Assembly: GCA_002493515.1 (NCBI GenBank) | Contig: DKYZ01000080.1 | Span: 14,419-30,509 of the forward strand | DNA: 16,091 nucleotides | DNA from: Porphyromonadaceae bacterium UBA7087 | Lineage (GTDB): Bacteria > Bacteroidota > Bacteroidia > Bacteroidales > Muribaculaceae | Direction: 5' to 3' | Shown here: positions 6,143 to 13,811 of the stretch, one piece after another | How positions within the stretch are numbered: the first letter of the stretch is position 1 | Layout of the letters: each line of letters opens with the position of its first letter | Made by a program: the position numbers and the translations under genes | The notes under the pieces: generated by a model | Database searches by the model: none | What the model saw: the letters and a program-made list of their open reading frames with translations, nothing else | Told to the model about the DNA's origin: nothing

Positions 6143-8728
6143 TCAGCGGTTGAGGTGGATCTTGCGGGTGGCCGTGCCGGAACGCAGGATGTAGAGGCCG
6201 GATGCGAGCTGACGGAGGTCGTCGAGGCCGCAGTCGGCCTTGATAAGAAGGCCGTCGGGAGTATAGACGCTCCAGAGGGTTCCGTCGGCGAAGATGGCGT
6301 CGATGCCGGCAACGGCGGTAAGCTCACACTCCGCTTTGACGTCGCTGCCGTCGGTGGAACGTGCAGTGATGCGGGCGAAGCCCACGCTCTTGACAGTCAC
6401 AAGGCCGTTGTCGTCAACAGTCGCGACACCGACGTTGCTGCTCATCCACGACAGCGTCTTGTCGGTGGCATCCTCCGGATAGACTGTGGCCGTGAGCTGG
6501 AACTGCTCCCCCTCGGCTGCCTCAACTGCGGTACGGTCGAGCTCGATGCTCTCAACAAGTATGCCGGTGACAGTCACGCGGCATTCTGCCGTAAGACCGT
6601 TGACCGTCATGGCGGTAACTACCGCCTCGCCGAGACCGGCAGCCGTGACGGTGCCGTCGGAAGCCACTGCCGCTACCGACTCATCCGATGAAGTCCACGT
6701 GACGGTCTTGTCTGCGGTGTTGGCCGGACCGACCTGCGCAGTCAGTGTTACGGAGCCGCCGAGGATTATCTCTACCTCCTCCGGATTTATAGAAACTGCA
6801 AGGGGGAGCTGGATCACCGTTATCACGCTCACAGCCTTGAGGCCGTTGGAGGTCGTGGCCGTGATCTCCACAACACCTCCGGAGAGGGCTGTCACGAGTC
6901 CGTCGCCGCTTACAGTGGCTACATTGTCATCGGAGCTCGTCCAGCTTACCGACTTGTCCTCGGCATCCTCCGGACCGACGGTGGCGGTGAGCTGGAGCGT
7001 CGCGCCCGTCTCTATCTCTGCCTTTGTGACATCAAGTGTGATTGATTCCGCAGGCTGATGTACGGTTACCGCACATTCAGCAGTCTTGCCGTTGACGGTG
7101 GTCGCGGTGATGACAGCCGTACCGGCCTTGAGACCCTTCACTACCCCGTCGCTTACCGACGCCACGGAGGTATCCGAGGAAGTCCATGTGAGCGACCTTT
7201 CCGTTGCGCACTCCGGTGTAAAGGTGACGGCAAGCGTGATCTCCTCACCTTTGTTTATGTCGGCTGCCGCATTCTCGAAAGCGATTGACTCCGGCATCTC
7301 GGTCACGGTCATCTGGCATTTCGCTTCCAGACCGTTATGTGTTGTGGCGACAACCTCGCAGCTTCCTCCTCCCAAAGCCGTAACCGTACCATCCTCGGCA
7401 ACAGTGGCCACAGCAACATTGGAGGAAGACCATGTAACAGTAGCGTCGGTGACATCAGCAGGACCGACATTAGCCAACAGTTTGGCCGTTTCTCCCTTTG
7501 CAAGCGAAATAGATTGCTTGTTAAGCATGATGCTTGTGGCAGGCTGAATTACGGTAACATGGCAAGTAGCGGTCTTGCCGTTGAGAAGGAGATGACATAC
7601 TATATCTGATTCTCCAGGTCCTACAGCATACACTGAATTATCTTGCATCCACTGCAAAACCTCGGTATTCATTATATAAGATGTAGTATAACTTGGAACG
7701 AATGGATCCATTATAAACTGAGGTTCATAATAATCACCAACATTCAAAGTCACATTCGGTTCAGATGGATAAATCTCGTATGAATCAATATCAAACTCCA
7801 ATTCAGTTAAATTAGAAAAGAATGCCCAGTTTTCATCTGCTTCATACGACGATTTAGCTCCTTTCCTAAGATATACAAGAGCATTTGCATATTGATCTTG
7901 AGTAAAACGCCCTATCGATGGAGGAGTTATTGCATTTGAAACAATCTGAACCAATTGAGTTTTTGATGGATCAATAAAAGAAAGATCAGTAACATTTTCT
8001 CCGACTATGATATTATTTAATTGCCATAAATTAAAAACATTATTATCATATAATTCAAGATTTCTGCCAATTTCAAGAGAACTAAGAGGACTTTCGGTAA
8101 ACGAATCTCTTCCAATTTTTAACGATTTACTTGAGTCTTGAATTTTTACAGAAGTCAATGCGTCACAGCATCTAAATGAATAATTACCCAAAATCTCTAA
8201 AGATGCTGGCAAATTAACTGACGACAATGACAAACAATAATCAAAAGCATATTCAGACAGCTCCTTTATATTTAATGGCAAATCAATGGACATTAACGCA
8301 TAACATCCATCAAAAGCCATTTCGCCAATTCGTATCAAACTTTCAGGAAATGAAATCGAGCTCAAGGCATGACAGCTTCTGAAGGCTTCAGATTGAATCT
8401 CTTTTATGCCCTCATTAAATACCACAGATGTCAAATTATCATTCTCAATAAAGACACGAGGGCCTACAATATCAACCGTCACATCTATAAGTTCACCTAT
8501 TGTTTCATCATGGTATTCAATCTTAGACGGAATCACCACACTACCAGAACGATTTGACAATTCATCTGAGATTAAAGTAGCCGAATACTCTGATGTATTG
8601 TCATCCTTATAAATCTCGTATTGAAAATTATCAACCGATATAATCCCAAGTGGGATTTTCTCAGCCACACATGTAAACGCAGCCAATAATAAAGATTGTA
8701 AAATAATTAAACGTAAACTAAGTCTCAT
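6143..8728 (-). CDS. Secreted BspA-like LRR / bacterial Ig-like (Big_2) repeat protein with T9SS-like C-terminal tail
   Basis: Predicted cell-surface or secreted protein of 861 residues, probably for adhesion or binding; no enzymatic motif is visible. A signal peptide (MRLSLRLIILQSLLLAAFTC, likely cut near 22) is followed by BspA-type LRR_5 repeats of about 23 residues between about 90 and 310. Examples are IKEIQSEAFRSCHALSSISF and LIRIGEMAFDGCYALMSIDL. Residues 311-393 look like a degenerate Ig-like unit. Five Big_2 domains follow at about 397-475, 479-556, 560-638, 643-720 and 725-805, with the repeated signature VTWTSSDxSVAxV...GTVTAxxxGxAxVTA. The last 55 residues (GTLWSVYTPDGLL..., LASGLYILRSG, RKIHLNR) resemble the C-terminal sorting domain of type IX secretion cargo. 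The LRR half is AT-rich and the Ig half GC-rich, with the switch near 7560-7620. The gene has its own terminator and a long leader. Confidence 0.9.
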   Translation of the reverse strand: MRLSLRLIILQSLLLAAFTCVAEKIPLGIISVDNFQYEIYKDDNTSEYSATLISDELSNRSGSVVIPSKIEYHDETIGELIDVTVDIVGPRVFIENDNLTSVVFNEGIKEIQSEAFRSCHALSSISFPESLIRIGEMAFDGCYALMSIDLPLNIKELSEYAFDYCLSLSSVNLPASLEILGNYSFRCCDALTSVKIQDSSKSLKIGRDSFTESPLSSLEIGRNLELYDNNVFNLWQLNNIIVGENVTDLSFIDPSKTQLVQIVSNAITPPSIGRFTQDQYANALVYLRKGAKSSYEADENWAFFSNLTELEFDIDSYEIYPSEPNVTLNVGDYYEPQFIMDPFVPSYTTSYIMNTEVLQWMQDNSVYAVGPGESDIVCHLLLNGKTATCHVTVIQPATSIMLNKQSISLAKGETAKLLANVGPADVTDATVTWSSSNVAVATVAEDGTVTALGGGSCEVVATTHNGLEAKCQMTVTEMPESIAFENAAADINKGEEITLAVTFTPECATERSLTWTSSDTSVASVSDGVVKGLKAGTAVITATTVNGKTAECAVTVHQPAESITLDVTKAEIETGATLQLTATVGPEDAEDKSVSWTSSDDNVATVSGDGLVTALSGGVVEITATTSNGLKAVSVITVIQLPLAVSINPEEVEIILGGSVTLTAQVGPANTADKTVTWTSSDESVAAVASDGTVTAAGLGEAVVTAMTVNGLTAECRVTVTGILVESIELDRTAVEAAEGEQFQLTATVYPEDATDKTLSWMSSNVGVATVDDNGLVTVKSVGFARITARSTDGSDVKAECELTAVAGIDAIFADGTLWSVYTPDGLLIKADCGLDDLRQLASGLYILRSGTATRKIHLNR
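6301..7540 (-). repeat. Five-fold internal Ig-like (Big_2) repeat in the surface-protein gene
   Basis: Five consecutive units of about 78-82 codons encode the Big_2 domains. They share recognisable DNA blocks, for example the segments coding for GPEDAEDKSVSWTSSDDNVA and GPANTADKTVTWTSSDESVA. The repeats are similar but not identical, consistent with tandem duplication followed by divergence. Boundaries are approximate, derived from the protein repeat positions. Confidence 0.75.
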
Positions 8729-8831
8729 AAATCATTTTTTAAGTTAAACATTTAAGATTATTCACTATGTGATTAATATTCTCTTTGCCCTGGCTTCGAA
8801 GCAAATTATAGTTGATACACAGATTTGAATG

Positions 8832-8864
8832 AAAAGAAAAAAGACGTGAAGCCATCCTCGGCTT
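8832..8864 (-). promoter_or_regulatory. Attenuator-like hairpin in the surface-protein leader
   Basis: Read on the minus strand, AAGCC (8860-8864) pairs with GGCTT (8849-8853) around a 6-nt loop, followed by CACG and then TCTTTTTTCTTTTC (8830-8843). The stem has only 5 bp but the T-tract is good. It lies between the predicted promoter (9118-9149) and the start codon (8728), where premature termination would control expression. Confidence 0.35.
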
Positions 8865-9117
8865 ATCCACCCTTCTTAAGGCCTTCGCATCGCCTTTATT
8901 CTCATGGATAAGCAACGAGAAGCCCACACCGATATAATCAGCCAAGCGCCCACAAGGACGCTTGGGGCATGACTACATCGAGTGGACGTTCTTCCGTTGC
9001 TATATCTTCCCGAGAATGAAAAGTTGCGAAGTTTCCAGAAGGGGAAAGACAAGCGTTCAGAACACCCGGTTAACTAATACGTCGGCAGAATGGCCGCAAG
9101 AACCATCCTACCGACTG

Positions 9118-9149
9118 CAAATTTATAACAAAGTTTCGGATTGACAAAA
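9118..9149 (-). promoter_or_regulatory. Consensus Bacteroidetes promoter upstream of the surface-protein gene
   Basis: On the minus strand TTTTG (9145-9149), 19 nt, then TAAATTTG (9118-9125) fit the -33/-7 consensus exactly. Transcription would start near 9111, about 380 nt before the ATG at 8728. No closer promoter with both boxes was found, so the transcript probably has a long leader. Confidence 0.65.
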
Positions 9150-9214
9150 TTTCGCAGAGTTTTTAAAACGATTTTTCACAAAAATCCAAGAAAAGGAATT
9201 ACAGACAGGCCACC

Positions 9215-9253
9215 CGAATGGCGAGTGTGGCTGCCAGGCCCTCCGGGCCTGGC
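9215..9253 (+). repeat. REP-like hairpin element, copy 2
   Basis: A 39-bp element in the same orientation as copy 1 (5972-6010), 35 of 39 identical. The stem is perfect here: GCCAGGCCC (9233-9241) with GGGCCTGGC (9245-9253) around a TCC loop. A GTGG precedes the stem. It lies 15 nt past the stop codon of the minus-strand M3 peptidase gene, in reverse orientation to that gene. It may double as an mRNA 3' hairpin; on the minus strand no U-run follows. Confidence 0.8.
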
Positions 9254-9268
9254 GCCGTTCAAGTTTTT

Positions 9269-11413
9269 TTATTTCTTTATGCCGTCGCGGCGGAGGAGGG
9301 CGTCGATGGTCGGCTGCTTGCCACGGAACTCCACATAAAGCTCCATCGGGTCGACGGTGCCGCCACTCTGGAGCATCTTGCGGAACTTCGCAGCTGTCTT
9401 CTTGTCGAAAATGCCGTTCTCCTGGAAGGCGGCAAACGCGTCAGCATCAAGAAGCTCGGCCCATTTGTAGCCGTAGTAGCCTGCGGCATACCCACCCGAG
9501 AAGATGTGACCGAATGAGGGAGACGTCATGCATCCCTCCACAACATCGAAACACCTTACCGGATCCTGTGCCTTAGCCTCAAACGCATATATATCCTCCG
9601 AAGCACGCAGCGGCTCTTTTATGCCGTGATACGCCATGTCGAGATAACCGAAACCGAGCTGACGCATGCAAGCGTAAGCCGCGCCAAACTGCTGAGACTT
9701 CACAAACTTGTCGATCAACTCCTGAGGCATCTTCTTGCCTGTCTTGTAATGCTTGGCGAAGCCATCGAGAAACTCCTTCTGAGAAAGATAATTCTCGTTG
9801 AACTGCGAGAAAAGCTCCACGAAATCATGATATACATTCGTGCCGCTCAGAGAAGCATATTTTGCCTCGGCAGAGAGTCCATGGAGCGCATGACCGAACT
9901 CATGAAGGAATGTCTCTACCTCCATGGGGGTGAGCAATACCGGATCATTGCCCACCGGTTTGGAGAAATTGCAGACTATCGAGATAAGCGGCAGAGTCTT
10001 GTTGCCGGCATCATCCTTATGCTCCGTGCGGAACTCCGTCATCCACGCACCCGGCGACTTGCCCGGACGATAGAAGAAGTCGGCATATAGAATTCCGAGC
10101 ACCTTGCCGTCGGCATCCTTCACCTCAAACACCTTGACATCCGGATGATAGACAGGAAGCGACTTGTTCTCCACAAACTTATAGCCGTAAAGCTTGGTAG
10201 CCAGTCCGAGCACACCCTTTATGGTATTGTCAAGCTCGAAATAAGGTTTCATGTCCTCGTCGCTGAAAGCATAGCTCGCATTCTTCAGCTTGTCGGCCCA
10301 ATAGGAATAGTCCCAGGCCATGAGCCTGAAGTCATCGCCCTGCGTCTTGCGCGCGAAACCCTCTATCTCGCGCAGCTCCGCACGCATCGGCTCCGTGTAA
10401 GCCTCGCGCAGCTGCTCAAGAAGATTCATGACACCCGCAGGCGTCTTCGCCATCGTGCCCTGGAGCTGGAAATCAGCAAACGTCTCCTTACCCATAAGAT
10501 TCGCTATCTCAAGACGCACATTAGCGATATCCTTCAGAATCTGCGTATTGTCATACTCGCCGCCGATATTGCGTGAGCCATACATCCGGTAGAGCTTCTC
10601 CCGCAGAGCCCTGTTGTCGGCATATTTCATGAATGGCCCGTAGGAGGGGGCATAGAGAGTGAAGAGATACATGCTCTCGTCATCCGGGCGGCCCTCCTCA
10701 GCGAAAGCGGCCTTCGCCTCGGCCCGGGCAGCGGTCTTGATCGACTCCGGCAGACCGGCGGTATCCTCCTCCTTCACCCAAAGGCGGTTGGCCGGATCCT
10801 TGAGCTCGTTGGCCACATTCTGTGAGAATTTCACATTGAGGTTGGAGAGCTCCGCGTTAAGACGGCGGAATTTCTCCCTGGCCTCCCCCTCCAGATTCGC
10901 CCCCGACTCGGCGAAATTCCGATAGGTCTCCTCGATGAGGCGCATATCCTCCGGAGAGAGGTCGGTGCGCTTCTGTCGGTTGTCATAGACATCGCGGATG
11001 CGTTTCCACAGCTTTTCATTGAGCAGCACGTTTGTGGAATGTTCCGAGATTTCCGGAGTCAACTCCGCCATGATGTTCATAAGCACCGTGTCGCCGAGCG
11101 CGGCCTCAAGATTGCTCAGAGTCAGGGTCGCCTCATTGAGCGTGGCTCCCGAACGGTCGTAAGCCACAATCGTATTCTCAAACGTAGGCGCCTCCGTGCT
11201 TTCGGCAATGGCGCCAAGCTCAAGATTGTGGAGACGTATCCCCTCCCTGATGGCATCGCCATAATCGGAAGTGGAAATCCTGTCGAATCTGACAGCCCCG
11301 AAGGGGGCGTCTGATTGCCGCAGCAGCGGGTTTGCCTCCCCGCCGCCCGACGACTCGGCGGCAAGGGTCATGATGGTGAGGGTAGCTACACCCCCGAGAA
11401 ACAGTCTTTTCAT
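9269..11413 (-). CDS. dcp: M3 family metallopeptidase (peptidyl-dipeptidase Dcp / oligopeptidase type), exported
   Basis: Zinc peptidase that trims oligopeptides, in the Dcp subgroup by releasing C-terminal dipeptides. The 714-residue protein starts MKRLFLGGVATLTIMTLAAE, a signal peptide probably cut near LAA/E, so it should act in the periplasm. The helical N-terminal half precedes the catalytic domain. The zinc site is HEFGH (504-508) with Glu533 in FVELFSQ as third ligand. HGLSAEAKYASLSGTNVYHD matches the segment following the zinc site in E. coli Dcp. Substrate-binding tyrosines lie in GGYAAGYYGYKW (640-651). The frame is open to 11437, but the ATG at 11413 puts the signal peptide first and lies about 15 nt after the predicted transcription start. 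One oddity is Phe instead of the usual Pro in FVE(L/F)PSQ. It follows the PiT gene by 57 nt but has its own promoter. Confidence 0.94.
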   Translation of the reverse strand: MKRLFLGGVATLTIMTLAAESSGGGEANPLLRQSDAPFGAVRFDRISTSDYGDAIREGIRLHNLELGAIAESTEAPTFENTIVAYDRSGATLNEATLTLSNLEAALGDTVLMNIMAELTPEISEHSTNVLLNEKLWKRIRDVYDNRQKRTDLSPEDMRLIEETYRNFAESGANLEGEAREKFRRLNAELSNLNVKFSQNVANELKDPANRLWVKEEDTAGLPESIKTAARAEAKAAFAEEGRPDDESMYLFTLYAPSYGPFMKYADNRALREKLYRMYGSRNIGGEYDNTQILKDIANVRLEIANLMGKETFADFQLQGTMAKTPAGVMNLLEQLREAYTEPMRAELREIEGFARKTQGDDFRLMAWDYSYWADKLKNASYAFSDEDMKPYFELDNTIKGVLGLATKLYGYKFVENKSLPVYHPDVKVFEVKDADGKVLGILYADFFYRPGKSPGAWMTEFRTEHKDDAGNKTLPLISIVCNFSKPVGNDPVLLTPMEVETFLHEFGHALHGLSAEAKYASLSGTNVYHDFVELFSQFNENYLSQKEFLDGFAKHYKTGKKMPQELIDKFVKSQQFGAAYACMRQLGFGYLDMAYHGIKEPLRASEDIYAFEAKAQDPVRCFDVVEGCMTSPSFGHIFSGGYAAGYYGYKWAELLDADAFAAFQENGIFDKKTAAKFRKMLQSGGTVDPMELYVEFRGKQPTIDALLRRDGIKK

Positions 11414-11434
11414 AATGCAGTATTGTCTTTTCTG

Positions 11435-11466
11435 CAAAATTAACGAATTTTCCCGATTCAGGCAAA
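11435..11466 (-). promoter_or_regulatory. Consensus promoter of the M3 peptidase gene
   Basis: On the minus strand TTTG (11463-11466), exactly 20 nt, then TAATTTTG (11435-11442). The start site would be near 11428, about 15 nt before the ATG at 11413. A small inverted repeat, TGCAG (11416-11420) with CTGCA (11432-11436), lies across the start site. The promoter occupies the short gap after the PiT gene, showing that the peptidase can be transcribed independently. Confidence 0.75.
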
Positions 11467-11470
11467 CACG

Positions 11471-13747
11471 TCAGTCGGCCTTCGGCAGCCGGGGACGACT
11501 GCGATAGTTGCTGTCGCGGAGCTTGGCGTAGGCACGGAGGTATTTTCTGAGGGTCGAGACCATCTCCTGAGTCTCCTGGAGCAGGTTGAGGTAAACGAAC
11601 ACCACCGACATGTTGGCCTGGTCGCCCTCCCTCAGCTGGTCATGCATGCCATGGATTATATCCGAGAGTGAATCCTTTATCTCATCGCAGTGTCGCCGTA
11701 TAATATTCACCGTATCCTCGTCGCCACCCGCCATCATGGCAAGCGTGTCATTGAAAACCACCGTCACCTTGGTGCGCAGAATCTCGAGATCCTCCACCTG
11801 AGCCTTGGGAAGCGGCGTGAAATTATTGTCAACATGCTCACGGCACACTTCGTTCATGCGGCGCAGATTGTAGAGGATGCCCATGCAGCAGTTGTTGCTG
11901 AGATGAAACCATGTGCTCTTCTGCATGGCTGTGCGTGGCTCGGCGTTACGTAGACAAAGTGTCTCCTTGCGCCGTATGTTCTTCTGGATATCCTTCTGCA
12001 TAAGAAGCACCTTGTTGGTCTTGCGCAACAGCCCGTCGTTGTCCCTGGCGAAACCGTCGGTTATGTTGCGGTAGCTCTCCTCCGCCATAGCCAGGAAACT
12101 CATCTGGTTTTCCTGGAGATACAGCATAAGCATCGGCCACACCTCCTTACGGTCGGTCGTGGCGAGAATGGTCTGGAAAAGCGTGTCGCCATTCTCCTCC
12201 CTCTTCTGCTTCCGATAGCGGCGGTTGCTGCGGATGATGAGTACCACAGTGACCGCAGCGAGCGCGATCATGGCCCAGATACCCCCGAAGTGCATCAGGG
12301 CGACAATGATTCCGGCGCCGATGAACGACACCCCGGCGGTAAGGAACCATCCGCCGATTACGGAAATCACCCCGGTGATGCGGAACACCGCGCTCTCGCG
12401 CCCCCAGGCTCGGTCGGCCAGCGACGTACCCATGGCCACCATGAATGTCACAAAAGTAGTGGAGAGCGGAAGTTTCAGGGATGTTCCTATGGCGATGAGC
12501 ACGCCTGCCAGCACAAGGTTGACCGAGCCCCTGATGAGGTCGAAGGCCGCTCCCTGGTCCATGATCGTCTCATCGACATTGAATCGGGAATTAAACCAGT
12601 TTCTAACCCTGACCGGAGTGATGTCGCGTATGCGCTCAATCAGCCAGAGGCTCCATCTGACCAGACGCCGCGCTATGCGTGAGGAGCCGAACATCTCGTC
12701 GCCGTCGCTGCGGCTGCTCAGCCCGATGGTTGTCTTGGAGACATTGCGGGCCTTGGAGGAGGTGGCCAGCGAGACCACCATTATCACACCTGCTCCGATG
12801 AGGAACCATACCGGGGTGTCGGATTTGCCGTTGAGCGAATCCATCATGAACCCGTAGGGATCACCGGCGCCGTTGGCCGCGTAATCCTGATATGACGACA
12901 GTCCGCTGAGGGGGACACCGATGAAGTTCACCAGGTCGTTGCCAGCGAAAGCCATGGCCAGAGAGAATGTGCCCATCAGCACCACCACCTTCAGGACGTT
13001 GACCCTGAGCATATGGAGGAGCTGCATGAGGACAGTGAAGAAGACAAGGCATCCACATATTATCCAGCCCGTATTGGCGGCTATCCAGCCCTTGACGTCG
13101 GGGGTCATGAACGCCAGATCCTTTGTGCCCTTTATGAGAAGGAAGTAGATTATGGCGGTGGAGCATATGCCGCCGAAGATGCCTATCTTCCACTTGAGGT
13201 TAGCCTTGTAGTTGAACGAGAACACCAGACGCGATATCATCTGGACAACGGTGCCGAAGAAGAACGCGATCGCCACCGACAGGAAGATACCCATAATCAC
13301 CGAGAGAGCCTTCTCCGTGTTCAGGAGGTCGTTGAATCCCATGTCGAGGCCTCCAGCCATCTTTATAAGCGCCACAACGAATGTGGCTCCGAGCAGCTCG
13401 AAGACCATCGAGACCGTGGTGGAGGTAGGCATTCCCAGGGAATTGAAAATGTCAAGCAGGATTATGTCGGTCACCATCACCGCCATAAAGATGCAGATAA
13501 GGTCGTAAAAAGAGAAATGCTCAGGCCGGAAGATGCCGTGACGCGCAATGTCCATCATGCCGTTGCTCATGGCCGCGCCAAGGAAGACGCCGACAGAGGC
13601 GATGATCAATATCCGCTTGAAAGAGGCGGCCTTCGCCCCTATGGCGGAATTAAGGAAGTTGACGGCATCGTTGCTCACTCCCACCGAAAGATCGAATATC
13701 GCCAGGAGAAACAGAAACAACACAACACATAGAAACAGTATATCCAT
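11471..13747 (-). CDS. PiT-family inorganic phosphate transporter with C-terminal PhoU-like domain
   Basis: Inner-membrane permease for inorganic phosphate of the PiT (PHO-4) family, 758 residues. It shows the two inverted-repeat signatures of the family: VSNDAVNFLNSAIG (24-37) with GMPTSTTVSMVFELLG (105-120), and AGNDLVNFIGVPLSG (268-282) with LKLPLSTTFVTFMVAMGTSL (424-443). About 12 hydrophobic segments lie between 3 and 505. Residues 506-758 form a soluble, helical, charged region with the look of a PhoU-like or DUF47-like domain. Most PiT proteins are 400-500 residues, so the extra domain is a fusion, one common in Bacteroidetes. It starts 64 nt after the sensor kinase gene. With a two-component pair upstream, phosphate uptake under regulatory control is the likely role; the coupling ion is not visible. 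The PhoU-like call is made by pattern and should be treated as probable. Confidence 0.93.
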   Translation of the reverse strand: MDILFLCVVLFLFLLAIFDLSVGVSNDAVNFLNSAIGAKAASFKRILIIASVGVFLGAAMSNGMMDIARHGIFRPEHFSFYDLICIFMAVMVTDIILLDIFNSLGMPTSTTVSMVFELLGATFVVALIKMAGGLDMGFNDLLNTEKALSVIMGIFLSVAIAFFFGTVVQMISRLVFSFNYKANLKWKIGIFGGICSTAIIYFLLIKGTKDLAFMTPDVKGWIAANTGWIICGCLVFFTVLMQLLHMLRVNVLKVVVLMGTFSLAMAFAGNDLVNFIGVPLSGLSSYQDYAANGAGDPYGFMMDSLNGKSDTPVWFLIGAGVIMVVSLATSSKARNVSKTTIGLSSRSDGDEMFGSSRIARRLVRWSLWLIERIRDITPVRVRNWFNSRFNVDETIMDQGAAFDLIRGSVNLVLAGVLIAIGTSLKLPLSTTFVTFMVAMGTSLADRAWGRESAVFRITGVISVIGGWFLTAGVSFIGAGIIVALMHFGGIWAMIALAAVTVVLIIRSNRRYRKQKREENGDTLFQTILATTDRKEVWPMLMLYLQENQMSFLAMAEESYRNITDGFARDNDGLLRKTNKVLLMQKDIQKNIRRKETLCLRNAEPRTAMQKSTWFHLSNNCCMGILYNLRRMNEVCREHVDNNFTPLPKAQVEDLEILRTKVTVVFNDTLAMMAGGDEDTVNIIRRHCDEIKDSLSDIIHGMHDQLREGDQANMSVVFVYLNLLQETQEMVSTLRKYLRAYAKLRDSNYRSRPRLPKAD

Positions 13748-13750
13748 AAC

Positions 13751-13778
13751 TTGCAGTTTTTATTTCACTGCAAAATTA
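13751..13778 (-). promoter_or_regulatory. Candidate promoter and start-site inverted repeat of the PiT gene
   Basis: On the minus strand TAATTTTG (13771-13778) is a perfect -7 box, but the nearest TTTG upstream is only 14 nt away, so the -33 box is weak. TTGCAGT (13751-13757) and ACTGCAA (13767-13773) form a 7-bp inverted repeat that overlaps the end of the -7 box and ends just before the start codon. It could be an operator or a leader hairpin that limits expression. Confidence 0.5.
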
Positions 13779-13811
13779 CGGAGCTTATGTTTCAAAAATA
13801 TTACATGACGG

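Larger units (their letters stand above)
8729..9268. other. Gene-poor 540-bp region: long leader of the surface-protein gene plus downstream end of the M3 peptidase gene
   Basis: It contains the minus-strand promoter at 9118-9149, a hairpin at 8942-8965 (CCAAGCG/CGCTTGG), an attenuator-like hairpin with T-tract at 8832-8864, and the REP-like hairpin at 9215-9253. A 68-codon minus-strand frame (8739-8945) begins with TTG, has no ribosome-binding site and resembles no family I know, so I treat it as non-coding. A similar plus-strand frame (8962-9144) is equally unsupported. The part next to the surface-protein gene is AT-rich like the first half of that gene. Confidence 0.6.

Noticed and set aside
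6301..7540. Phage or mobile-element origin of the Ig-like repeats
   Set aside because: Big_2 domains occur in phage proteins, but there are no phage structural, integrase or lysis genes nearby, and the protein has a signal peptide and a sorting-type tail.
8739..8945. 68-codon minus-strand frame before the surface-protein gene
   Set aside because: It uses a TTG start, shows no ribosome-binding site or domain, and lies in what looks like a structured leader. I considered a transposase remnant but could not match it to any family.
8962..9144. 60-codon plus-strand frame
   Set aside because: No domain, signal peptide or promoter, and it overlaps the consensus minus-strand promoter at 9118-9149.
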